Virus record (IMG/VR): IMGVR_UViG_3300006802_000285
Location: 1-33,608 of that record
Reading direction: 5' to 3' (one strand)
Origin: a virus
DNA length: 33,608 nt
Made by a program: the position numbers and the translations under genes. The notes beneath the pieces are model-generated. The model saw nothing but the letters and a program-made list of their open reading frames with translations, was not told where the DNA came from and made no database searches. Positions within the stretch are counted from its first letter, which is position 1. The number at the start of each line of letters is the position of its first letter. Below are positions 26,662 through 33,608 of the stretch, in pieces.

Positions 26662-29256
26662 ATGGCAATAGATTTTCCAAGCAATCCTAGTAATGGACAA
26701 CAGATTTCAGCAGGCGGTAACGCCTGGCAATATAATAGTGCAAAAAGTGTTTGGGAAAAGATATTAACTAGCGGTAAAATTGGAGGAGTTATTACAACTT
26801 ATACTAATACTAGCGATCTTCCTTTAAGTGGGGTAGCTGCAGGTACTCAGGCTTTTGTAACTTCTTCTAATGCTTTATATATTTCTAATGGCTCAGGATG
26901 GTATAGTATAGCATTAGTTAATACTAACCCTAATATTACTTCGGTGCAAGATGCTAGTGCTAATACTACACCCTTTACCCTAGCTACTGATGGAACATCA
27001 ACTGTTATTACTGTTACAGCTAGTGATCCTGAAGGATTTCCCCTAACTTACAACTATGCTGTTACAAGTGGATCACTAACTAATGGAGGGGGTACAACAG
27101 CCACTGTTACTCAAGCAGATAATGTATTTACAGTTACTCCTACTACTACAGAAGCGTATGCAGGCACATTTAGTTTAACCTTTACAGTTAGTGATGGTGT
27201 AAATACTTCTACTAGTATATCAAGTTTTACATTAGAATTTATTCTTATTGTAGCAAACAGTAAATATACAACTTTATTAGCAACTGCTACTGATACATCA
27301 GACAACAACAATATAACTGATTCATCAACAAACAATCACACGATTACAGTTAATGGGGATGCTCATGTAGGCACGTTTAGTCCGTATCGACATGGTGGGT
27401 ATTCTTGGGACTTTGAAGGCGGTTCAACTGTTGATGATACAGCAGTAGGTGCAGCAATTGTTGCACAAAGTACTGGTACAGATTTTAATGTAGGCACAAA
27501 TGATTACAGCATAGAATGCTGGTTTAAACACAGAAGTCCAACAACGTATAATACGAATCCGAATTTTAGATTATGTGAGTTTAATGATAAACCAAACGGC
27601 GGTTCTAATGATAGAATATCTTTACAACACAATAATGCGGGAAATATAAATGTTAAAGAAAACGGTAGTACTGTTGTTACGACAACCAGTACTCCATGTG
27701 ATGGTGAATGGCATTTTATTCAAGTTATTCGTACTGGCGGTACTACAGCTGTTTATATTGATGGTACACAGGAGGCTTCGGCTTCTTCTTCTACAAACAT
27801 CGGTGCAATATCACGTATAGTTGTAGGTGCTTGGTACGAATATAACTATGGTTTTGATGGTCAGATTGCTGACTTTAGATTTTCAAATACAGCACGAACA
27901 GCGGGAACTCCTACAGAAAGATTAACGTCAGATAGTAATACTAAACTGCTTGTTTGTTCAAAACCTTATTTTGTTGATGAAAGCGGAACCGCAACAAGCC
28001 TGTATCTGGCTAGGGCCTCTGGTATCACAACAAGACCAGAACCTGCATCAAAACCATTCGGCCCTTACGACAACTTAGAATACTCAGCAAGCGATCACGG
28101 TGGGTCTGTGTATTTTAATGGGACCACTGACTTTCTCACTTTACCCCAAGTCTCTGCCTTAGGAGCGTCCCACTTTGAAGTGTCTTTTTGGGTTTATCCA
28201 ACTTCAGGTGATTGTTTATTAATAGATTGGGCTGAGCAGACCTTTAACGGTAGTAGCTACAATAGAACCTTTTTAGCACCGCATGTGTCTCTTTTATCTG
28301 GATCACTTAACTGGTTTACAAAAAACGCTTCAGGCACGAATATAATTATGATCGCAGATACTTCTACCATTCCTCTAAATACTTGGGTCTATGTAACTAT
28401 AAAAAGGTATAATAACGACACAAAAATGTATGCTAATGGGGTACAAGTAGGCAGCACATATTCCACTAACTTTAATTTTGTAGTAGCACCTAGCAGACCC
28501 ATAATTGGAAGAAATGGTTATAATAGTACTTATTTTTTATCTGGAAATATTGCAGACCTCACAATAAAAATAGGTACAGATGTAATTGATGGTTCTGCTC
28601 CAACAGTTCCTACTACTCCTCAATCTTCATCAGGCACAGCAGTACACATCAAAGGAACAGACGCTTCTATTATTGATAAGTCTCAAAACGCTAATCTACA
28701 ACTTGTCGGAAACACTACTGGCTCTACAACTGAGGTTAAGTTTGCTAATACTAAGTCAATATATTTTGATGGGACTGGAGATCGTGTTCTTACTACATCT
28801 GTTTCTGACCTTGGTGATGATTTTACTATTGAAGCGTGGATTTATAGCACTGCTACGGGTAATGCGGGAATAGTGGGATCTGTTGATAATTACGGATCTT
28901 TTTCTGGAAGTGGTTATTGGAATTTTATGAGAAACGCTGGTAACAAATTGATACTATATCTCGACAGTGGGACATACATACAATCAACTTCAACTATCCC
29001 ATTAAATCAGTGGGTCCATGTAGCTTGTACAAGATCAAGCGGGACTATTTATTATTACATTGATGGTACACAAGATAGCACAACTGTTTCAAATAGTCTT
29101 TCATTAACAAATCCGTCAGGTCTTATTATTGGTTCTTCTCCCAATAATAACTATATTTACAATTGGAATGGATATATCCAAGACCTACGGGTCAGTGCTG
29201 GAACAGCTCGCTACACCAGCAACTTCACTGTCCCAAGTGCCCCACTAAAAGGATAA
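26662..29256 (+). CDS. Tail fibre/adhesin paralogue with three LamG domains
   Basis: 864 aa, the same plan as the preceding gene but without the second head module and collagen-like stretch. Head MAIDFPSNPSNGQQIS (1-16), display module LPLSGVAAGTQAFVTSSNAL then GSGWYSI (about 53-87), cadherin-like domain to about 195, the shared 150-nt junction, then LamG domains opening at about 246 (WDFEGG), 480 (YFNGTTDFL) and 698 (YFDGTGDRV). It ends SAPLKG. The LamG interiors differ strongly from the first gene while junctions are nearly identical, which suggests domain exchange. AAAAGGA is its ribosome-binding site. Confidence 0.8.
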   Translation: MAIDFPSNPSNGQQISAGGNAWQYNSAKSVWEKILTSGKIGGVITTYTNTSDLPLSGVAAGTQAFVTSSNALYISNGSGWYSIALVNTNPNITSVQDASANTTPFTLATDGTSTVITVTASDPEGFPLTYNYAVTSGSLTNGGGTTATVTQADNVFTVTPTTTEAYAGTFSLTFTVSDGVNTSTSISSFTLEFILIVANSKYTTLLATATDTSDNNNITDSSTNNHTITVNGDAHVGTFSPYRHGGYSWDFEGGSTVDDTAVGAAIVAQSTGTDFNVGTNDYSIECWFKHRSPTTYNTNPNFRLCEFNDKPNGGSNDRISLQHNNAGNINVKENGSTVVTTTSTPCDGEWHFIQVIRTGGTTAVYIDGTQEASASSSTNIGAISRIVVGAWYEYNYGFDGQIADFRFSNTARTAGTPTERLTSDSNTKLLVCSKPYFVDESGTATSLYLARASGITTRPEPASKPFGPYDNLEYSASDHGGSVYFNGTTDFLTLPQVSALGASHFEVSFWVYPTSGDCLLIDWAEQTFNGSSYNRTFLAPHVSLLSGSLNWFTKNASGTNIIMIADTSTIPLNTWVYVTIKRYNNDTKMYANGVQVGSTYSTNFNFVVAPSRPIIGRNGYNSTYFLSGNIADLTIKIGTDVIDGSAPTVPTTPQSSSGTAVHIKGTDASIIDKSQNANLQLVGNTTGSTTEVKFANTKSIYFDGTGDRVLTTSVSDLGDDFTIEAWIYSTATGNAGIVGSVDNYGSFSGSGYWNFMRNAGNKLILYLDSGTYIQSTSTIPLNQWVHVACTRSSGTIYYYIDGTQDSTTVSNSLSLTNPSGLIIGSSPNNNYIYNWNGYIQDLRVSAGTARYTSNFTVPSAPLKG

Positions 29257-29260
29257 AATA

Positions 29261-29944
29261 ATGGCCGATTTTCCAAACAATCCTAGTAACGGAGATACAT
29301 ATACTTCAGCTAATGTAACCTATGCTTATAATAGTACAAAGGGAGTGTGGACTATGGCTACTCCTTTTACTAGTGACGTATCAAATTTAACAGATATAAA
29401 TAATTTATTAGGCACTAAATGGACAAGATTTTATTTTGATCGTGGAGGAAGTACTCCTTCCCCTTCGGGTGTTGCAAATAGTGAAAATGTAGGTAAGAAC
29501 TTTGGAAGTTGGACTGAAACTACATCCGCAAATAGTGGGACAACTTATTTAACTCCATATAATTCTACTTATGATCCAACACTTATAAACATAACAGTTA
29601 ATTCTAATGGAGAATTTCAGTTTCCGGCTGGAGTATATGAAGTTAGTGCTTCAATTCAATTTAAAATTTATAATACTTCTAGTAATTTAAAAAAATACGA
29701 TTTTTACCTTTATGGGGAATCAGGTAGTGATTGGGCGGGAAGTTATGATGAACAATTATTAGTCCCTCCAACAAGTGCTTTATTAAATAATGATATGATA
29801 ATTAAAGTGTCGGGGCTATATGTTTTTGAAAATGCAACTCAAGCAAACAATAAATTATACTTACAGATGGGAACAAGTTCAAATCCTGTTTATGCAGATA
29901 TGTATCCAGACTTTGGATTTTTAGATATTAAAAAGTTAGGATAA
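29261..29944 (+). CDS. Short adhesin-like protein with jelly-roll-type C-terminus
   Basis: 227 aa. The head module (MADFPNNPSNGDTYTSANVT, then AYNSTKGVW) matches the flanking fibres, but no cadherin-like or LamG domain follows. Instead residues about 95-225 form alternating strands, FQFPAGVYEVSASIQFKI, YDFYLYGESGSD, IIKVSGLYVFENATQ, and a final LQMGTSS, a layout like the C1q/TNF-type jelly roll found at phage fibre tips. Its stop-start junction with the previous gene places AAAGGATAA as a combined stop and ribosome-binding site. The fold is inferred from pattern only. Confidence 0.65.
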   Translation: MADFPNNPSNGDTYTSANVTYAYNSTKGVWTMATPFTSDVSNLTDINNLLGTKWTRFYFDRGGSTPSPSGVANSENVGKNFGSWTETTSANSGTTYLTPYNSTYDPTLINITVNSNGEFQFPAGVYEVSASIQFKIYNTSSNLKKYDFYLYGESGSDWAGSYDEQLLVPPTSALLNNDMIIKVSGLYVFENATQANNKLYLQMGTSSNPVYADMYPDFGFLDIKKLG

Positions 29945-29955
29945 AGGAATAAAAT

Positions 29956-32487
29956 ATGGGAAGAGTTAGAAGATTAGCAGATTTAGCAGGTGTGTTAGCT
30001 AGGGCAAGTAGTGGTCAAATTTTGTCCTTTGATGATTCAGGCGATATTCAATCTACTCCTTCTTCAAGCGGTACTACTGTTTATGCAGATATGGCAGCAC
30101 TAATAGCTGCCACTGGCATGTCTAGCGGAGATCAGGCATTTGTAACAGGAAACAATAATCTTTATATATATTCTGGTACTGGTTGGTATAAGATTGCTAC
30201 AGTACAAAATGACTCACCTAGTACAATTACTGGAGTTGCTGGATCTTATTCACTTGCAACTGACGGAACACCTACTGTAATCACAGCAGTTTCTACAGAC
30301 CCTGAAGGGTTTCCTCTTACGTGGACATATTCCACTTCTGGACTTGGTAGTATTGCTACAATAAGTCAAGCAGACAATGTATTTACTATTACACCTAGTA
30401 CTACAGAAGCTGATGCTGGAACATTTTCACTAACCATAAACGCAACTGATGGTGTCAATGGTGCAGTAAGTACATCTACAAACTTAACTCTAGAATTTAT
30501 TGTGACAATTGCAAATAGTAGATATACTACTTTATTAGCAACTGCTACTGGCACTGGTGATAACAATGATATTACGGATTCTTCAACAAACAACCACCCG
30601 ATCACAGTATACGGCGATGCTCATGCTGGTACATTTAGTCCATACAGACATGGTGGGTATTCCACTAGAGTTATTGGTAATGATAGACTTGAAGCAAGTG
30701 GATTTACTATATCAGGATCATGGACATTTGAATTTTGGTATAAACTACCAACTGGTGTAAGTTTAGATAATTATCAAACAATTGCATCATTTGGTCAATC
30801 TTGGGGGACTAATTGTCGCTTGTTTCGCATGATGCAAGATCCAAGTACTAAGTTTGCTTTTGATTTTTCTGGTGGCGGTGCCGCTCAAAATATTTATACG
30901 CATACCGAAACTTATAATCAAGATCAATGGTATCATATATGTGCTACATATGACGCTACAGCGAACACTGGAAAAGTTTATATTGATGGAACCGAAGTTT
31001 ATTCAGCAAGTTTTACAGCAAATTGGACTGGAGTAACGACAGCTATGATTGGTCAACACAGATTCGATAGTTCTACACTTTCCGGCACACCAAGTGGTAA
31101 AGGTATTTTTAGAGATTTCCATGTAATTGGAAATGCTGCTGTTGCTCCAGCCGCTGGAGGTTCTAGTAAAGTAGAACTACAAAGCGGATCTGTTTTGTTG
31201 TTATTTTCAGGTGGTCCATTAATTGATACTAGTACAAGTAACTGTACTATATCTGTAGGTAGTAACATAAATAATTTTTATACATTAGTTGATACTCCCT
31301 ACGACAATTTAGAATACTCAGCAGCAGATCATGGCAGGTCTATTTATTTTGATGGAAGTGGGGATAAACTTTCATTACCACTTTCTGCTGATACAAACAT
31401 TGTTAAAAATAATGATGATTTTACTATTGAGGCTTGGGTTTATCCAACTAGTTTTACGGGAGCCGCTCAAACTATTGTATCACAGTGGGGGCAAGTCAGT
31501 ACTACTACTGATGGATGGATTTTAGCTACCAACACCAGCGGACAACTTGGATGGTATTATGGGCCCTATAGTACAAGTGCTGTTGCAATTACGGGAACAT
31601 CTAATCCTTTATGTTTAAATTCTTGGAATCATGTTGCCATTGTTCGGACTTCAGGATCACACATAATGTATGTTAACGGCAGTCAAGCTGGGACGTATAG
31701 TGGCAATTCATTTTATACTGGTTCATATAGTTATGATACTCATATTGGTTTTTATGGAAACGGTACGACAGGAGGTTCTCCTACTTCATGGTGGAATGGA
31801 TATATTAGTGATTTAAGATTTGTAAAAGGAAGCGCCGTTTACACTTCCAACTTCACCCTACCAACTGCCCCTCTTACAGCAATTACAAATACTTCATTTC
31901 TTATTTCTGGAACAAATGCTTCGATCATAGATAAATCGCAAAGAACTAATCTAAAACTTGTTGGAAACACTACTGGCTCAACTAATCAAGTTAAGTTTGC
32001 AGATACTAAGTCAATGTATTTTGATGGTAACGGAGATAGAATAACAGTAAATCACGATGCGCTAGGTACAGGTGATTGGACAATAGAAGGTTGGGTTTAC
32101 TTTAATAGTACAGCAACTGGAACATATGTATTTGATTTTAGAGCTAGTGCTAATACAAATCCTGCACTAGATATTCAAACTGACTGGAGATATATTACTG
32201 ATGGTGCATATCGTATTTCCTCTGGAGTTGTACCCTCTGCATATACGTGGTATCACTTTGCCATAGTAAAAAATAACGGAACAACTACTCTTTATGTCAA
32301 TGGCTCGTCAATTGGAACATATGCCGATTCACTCAATTATGTCGGAAATTCGGCTGGGAGTATAGGAAAATATCATGGTGGTAATTCTGGCTTTCTAAAT
32401 GGTTATCTACAAGACTTCCGTATTACAAAAGGTCTCGCAAGATACACCGCAAACTTTACCCCGCCCACAGCACCCCTGGAAGGATAA
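29956..32487 (+). CDS. Third LamG-bearing tail fibre/adhesin
   Basis: 843 aa. It has a different N-terminus (MGRVRRLADLAGVLARASSG) that replaces the FP..PSNG head. Display module (SSGDQAFVTGNNNLYIYSGT, about 55-74), cadherin-like domain (about 85-185), shared junction, then LamG domains opening near 236, 455 (YFDGSGDKL) and 690 (YFDGNGDRI), closing with ARYTANFTPPTAPLEG as in the first fibre. AAAGGA precedes ATG. The new head may mean a different attachment point on the virion, with the binding parts drawn from the same pool. Confidence 0.8.
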   Translation: MGRVRRLADLAGVLARASSGQILSFDDSGDIQSTPSSSGTTVYADMAALIAATGMSSGDQAFVTGNNNLYIYSGTGWYKIATVQNDSPSTITGVAGSYSLATDGTPTVITAVSTDPEGFPLTWTYSTSGLGSIATISQADNVFTITPSTTEADAGTFSLTINATDGVNGAVSTSTNLTLEFIVTIANSRYTTLLATATGTGDNNDITDSSTNNHPITVYGDAHAGTFSPYRHGGYSTRVIGNDRLEASGFTISGSWTFEFWYKLPTGVSLDNYQTIASFGQSWGTNCRLFRMMQDPSTKFAFDFSGGGAAQNIYTHTETYNQDQWYHICATYDATANTGKVYIDGTEVYSASFTANWTGVTTAMIGQHRFDSSTLSGTPSGKGIFRDFHVIGNAAVAPAAGGSSKVELQSGSVLLLFSGGPLIDTSTSNCTISVGSNINNFYTLVDTPYDNLEYSAADHGRSIYFDGSGDKLSLPLSADTNIVKNNDDFTIEAWVYPTSFTGAAQTIVSQWGQVSTTTDGWILATNTSGQLGWYYGPYSTSAVAITGTSNPLCLNSWNHVAIVRTSGSHIMYVNGSQAGTYSGNSFYTGSYSYDTHIGFYGNGTTGGSPTSWWNGYISDLRFVKGSAVYTSNFTLPTAPLTAITNTSFLISGTNASIIDKSQRTNLKLVGNTTGSTNQVKFADTKSMYFDGNGDRITVNHDALGTGDWTIEGWVYFNSTATGTYVFDFRASANTNPALDIQTDWRYITDGAYRISSGVVPSAYTWYHFAIVKNNGTTTLYVNGSSIGTYADSLNYVGNSAGSIGKYHGGNSGFLNGYLQDFRITKGLARYTANFTPPTAPLEG

Positions 32488-32491
32488 AATC

Positions 32492-33608
32492 ATGGCAATC
32501 AATTTCCCAGATAGTCCTGTAGACGGACAAGAAGTAACTCTAGCAAATACAAGCTGGATGTATAGCACTTCTAAATCTGCTTGGCTTAGGACTAGTAGGG
32601 GTGTAACAGTTGATGTATTAAAAATTTATAATACTATATCTGATTTACCTCTTTCGGGGCTTACTGCCGGTCAACAAGCTTTTATTTCATCTTCCAATAC
32701 TTATTATATCTCTAATGGTTCAGGTTGGTACAGTGTAACTCTAGTTAATACTAGTCCTTCTATTACAGCAGTACAAGATGCTAGTGCTAATACTACACCT
32801 TTTACTTTGAATACAGATGGAAGTACTACTGTTATAACAGTTACTGCTACTGATCCAGAAGATACTCCTCTTATTTACTCGTATAGTGTAACAAGCGGAA
32901 GCCTAAATGGAACTACAATTACTCAGTCTAGTAATGTGTTTACTATAACTCCTCATGCAAGTAATGCTACTACTTTTGAATTAACTTTTACAGCCTCAGA
33001 CGGTGTTAACACAGCTACATCTGGAGCTAATAGTTTTACCTTATCCTTTGCAAGTTGGTCCAACGCCACTCAAGAAGCTAAGATACAGGCAAGTGATATA
33101 TCAGCAGGTGATCAATTTGGTTGGTCTGTCTCTATTTCTTCTGACGGAAATACAGCTATTGTTGGTTCGAGATTTAAAGATATCGATTCAGCAAGTAATT
33201 GTGGCGCTGCTTATGTTTTCACCAGATCAGGCTCAACATGGTCCCAACAAGCCAGGATAGAAGCCAGTGATAAAGAACTGGGTGATAACTTTGGTCACTC
33301 TGTTTCTATTTCTTCTGACGGAAATACGGCTATTGTTGGTGCAGTTGCAGAAGATACTACAGCAACTTATATTAGTGATGCTGGCTCCGCTTATATCTTC
33401 ACTAGATCAGGCTCAACATGGTCCCAACAAGCCAAGATAGAAGCCAGTGATGCACAAGCAAGTGATAACTTTGGTTGGTCTGTTTCTATTTCTTCTGACG
33501 GAAATACGGCTATTGTTAGTGCAGTTGCAGAAGATACTGGTGGCACAGGTGCTGGTTCTGCCTACATCTTCACCAGATCTGGCTCAACGTGGTCTCACCA
33601 AGCTAAAA
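32492..33608 (+). CDS. Adhesin with FG-GAP-type repeats (runs off the window)
   Basis: Frame open from ATG 32492 to the window end, at least 372 aa. The head (MAINFPDSPVDGQEVTLANT), display module (DLPLSGLTAGQQAFISSSNT) and cadherin-like domain match the LamG fibres. After SLSFASWSNATQ the protein instead enters repeats of about 58-60 aa, each with FGWSVSISSDGNTAIVG, AAYVFTRSGSTWSQQ and KIEASD, typical of FG-GAP beta-propeller blades. A propeller needs about seven blades, so several more are expected beyond the window. It shares its 5' half with the other fibres and has a wholly different binding part. AAGGATAAAATC precedes ATG. Confidence 0.8.
   Translation, partial: MAINFPDSPVDGQEVTLANTSWMYSTSKSAWLRTSRGVTVDVLKIYNTISDLPLSGLTAGQQAFISSSNTYYISNGSGWYSVTLVNTSPSITAVQDASANTTPFTLNTDGSTTVITVTATDPEDTPLIYSYSVTSGSLNGTTITQSSNVFTITPHASNATTFELTFTASDGVNTATSGANSFTLSFASWSNATQEAKIQASDISAGDQFGWSVSISSDGNTAIVGSRFKDIDSASNCGAAYVFTRSGSTWSQQARIEASDKELGDNFGHSVSISSDGNTAIVGAVAEDTTATYISDAGSAYIFTRSGSTWSQQAKIEASDAQASDNFGWSVSISSDGNTAIVSAVAEDTGGTGAGSAYIFTRSGSTWSHQAK
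33066..33608 (+). repeat. Tandem FG-GAP coding repeats
   Basis: Three units are visible, with equivalent GGT positions at 33119, 33293 and 33473, giving periods of 174 and 180 nt (58 and 60 codons). Blocks of 30 or more nt (around TTTCTATTTCTTCTGACGG, then AAATACGGCTATTGTT) are nearly identical between units two and three, so the array expanded recently. It continues past the window. Confidence 0.85.

Noticed and set aside
27111-27335. Antisense frames within the adhesin genes
   Set aside because: They mirror low-complexity Thr/Ser-rich coding DNA, recur at the same place in paralogues (also 30366-30605), and have no start signals.
33066-33608. CRISPR array
   Set aside because: The repeats are 58-60 codons long, coding in one frame and contiguous; there are no short direct repeats with unique spacers anywhere in the window.

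Overview
The window reads as part of a tailed-phage genome, most likely a marine T4-like myovirus infecting a Gram-negative host. It is AT-rich, every supported gene lies on the + strand, and genes are packed with 1-70 nt overlaps. It carries a DsbA-like late-transcription DNA-binding protein, a MazG-like pyrophosphatase, UvsE, Hsp20, PurS, three tRNAs, a GH19 endolysin and a run of very large tail-fibre or adhesin genes. The signal peptides, porin-like protein and glycan-precursor genes imply a double-membraned host. A SAR11 or other alphaproteobacterial host is possible but not shown. No terminase, capsid or polymerase gene is present, so this is an accessory plus adhesin segment.

Layout. 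1-145: a long inverted repeat that folds back on the first gene; it is either a contig-end artefact or an unusual terminus. 112-1592: HldE-like nucleotidyltransferase, PfkB-type sugar kinase and cupin. 1603-4970: promoter, UvsE, DUF3310-like protein, DsbA-like protein, a nucleotidyltransferase-cupin fusion, and a methyltransferase frame broken by one in-frame TAA. 4930-6631: a redox island with a peroxiredoxin-like protein that has lost its active site, a CxxS glutaredoxin-like protein, a zf-CHCC zinc finger, a 2OG-Fe(II) oxygenase and a dithiol glutaredoxin. 6645-10198: small membrane and unknown proteins and an NAD+-dependent DNA ligase lacking its zinc finger. 10212-11042: promoter, a two-hairpin leader, a small protein and Hsp20. 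11063-13660: unknowns, a methyltransferase, a SWIM-like zinc finger and a eukaryotic-type phosphomannomutase-like HAD enzyme. 13664-15456: an RNA-rich zone with a pseudoknot-containing RNA ending in a terminator, a kinase-like gene, tRNA-Arg(UCU), tRNA-Met/Ile2(CAU), tRNA-Leu(UAA), then a second structured RNA and terminator. 15483-21117: peroxiredoxin, porin-like outer-membrane protein, MazG-like protein, UDP-glucose-dehydrogenase-like protein, methyltransferase, secreted thermonuclease, a Pit/PHO4-type phosphate permease of foreign composition, PurS and a third nucleotidyltransferase. 21164-23500: small proteins, a SprT-like protein and the endolysin. 23504-33608: five adhesin genes sharing head modules with interchangeable C-termini (LamG x3, jelly-roll-like, FG-GAP repeats); the last runs off the window.

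Two themes recur. One is activated-sugar chemistry: three HxGH nucleotidyltransferases, a PfkB kinase, a cupin gene and a cupin domain, a phosphomannomutase, a UDP-sugar dehydrogenase and methyltransferases. These could together alter a glycan on the virion, the DNA or the host surface. The other is take-over of host physiology: phosphate uptake, purine synthesis, redox and chaperone functions, a porin and a secreted nuclease. Transcription appears to start from a sigma70-like set of nine promoters, eight with a 17-nt spacer; two of these would give leaderless mRNAs.
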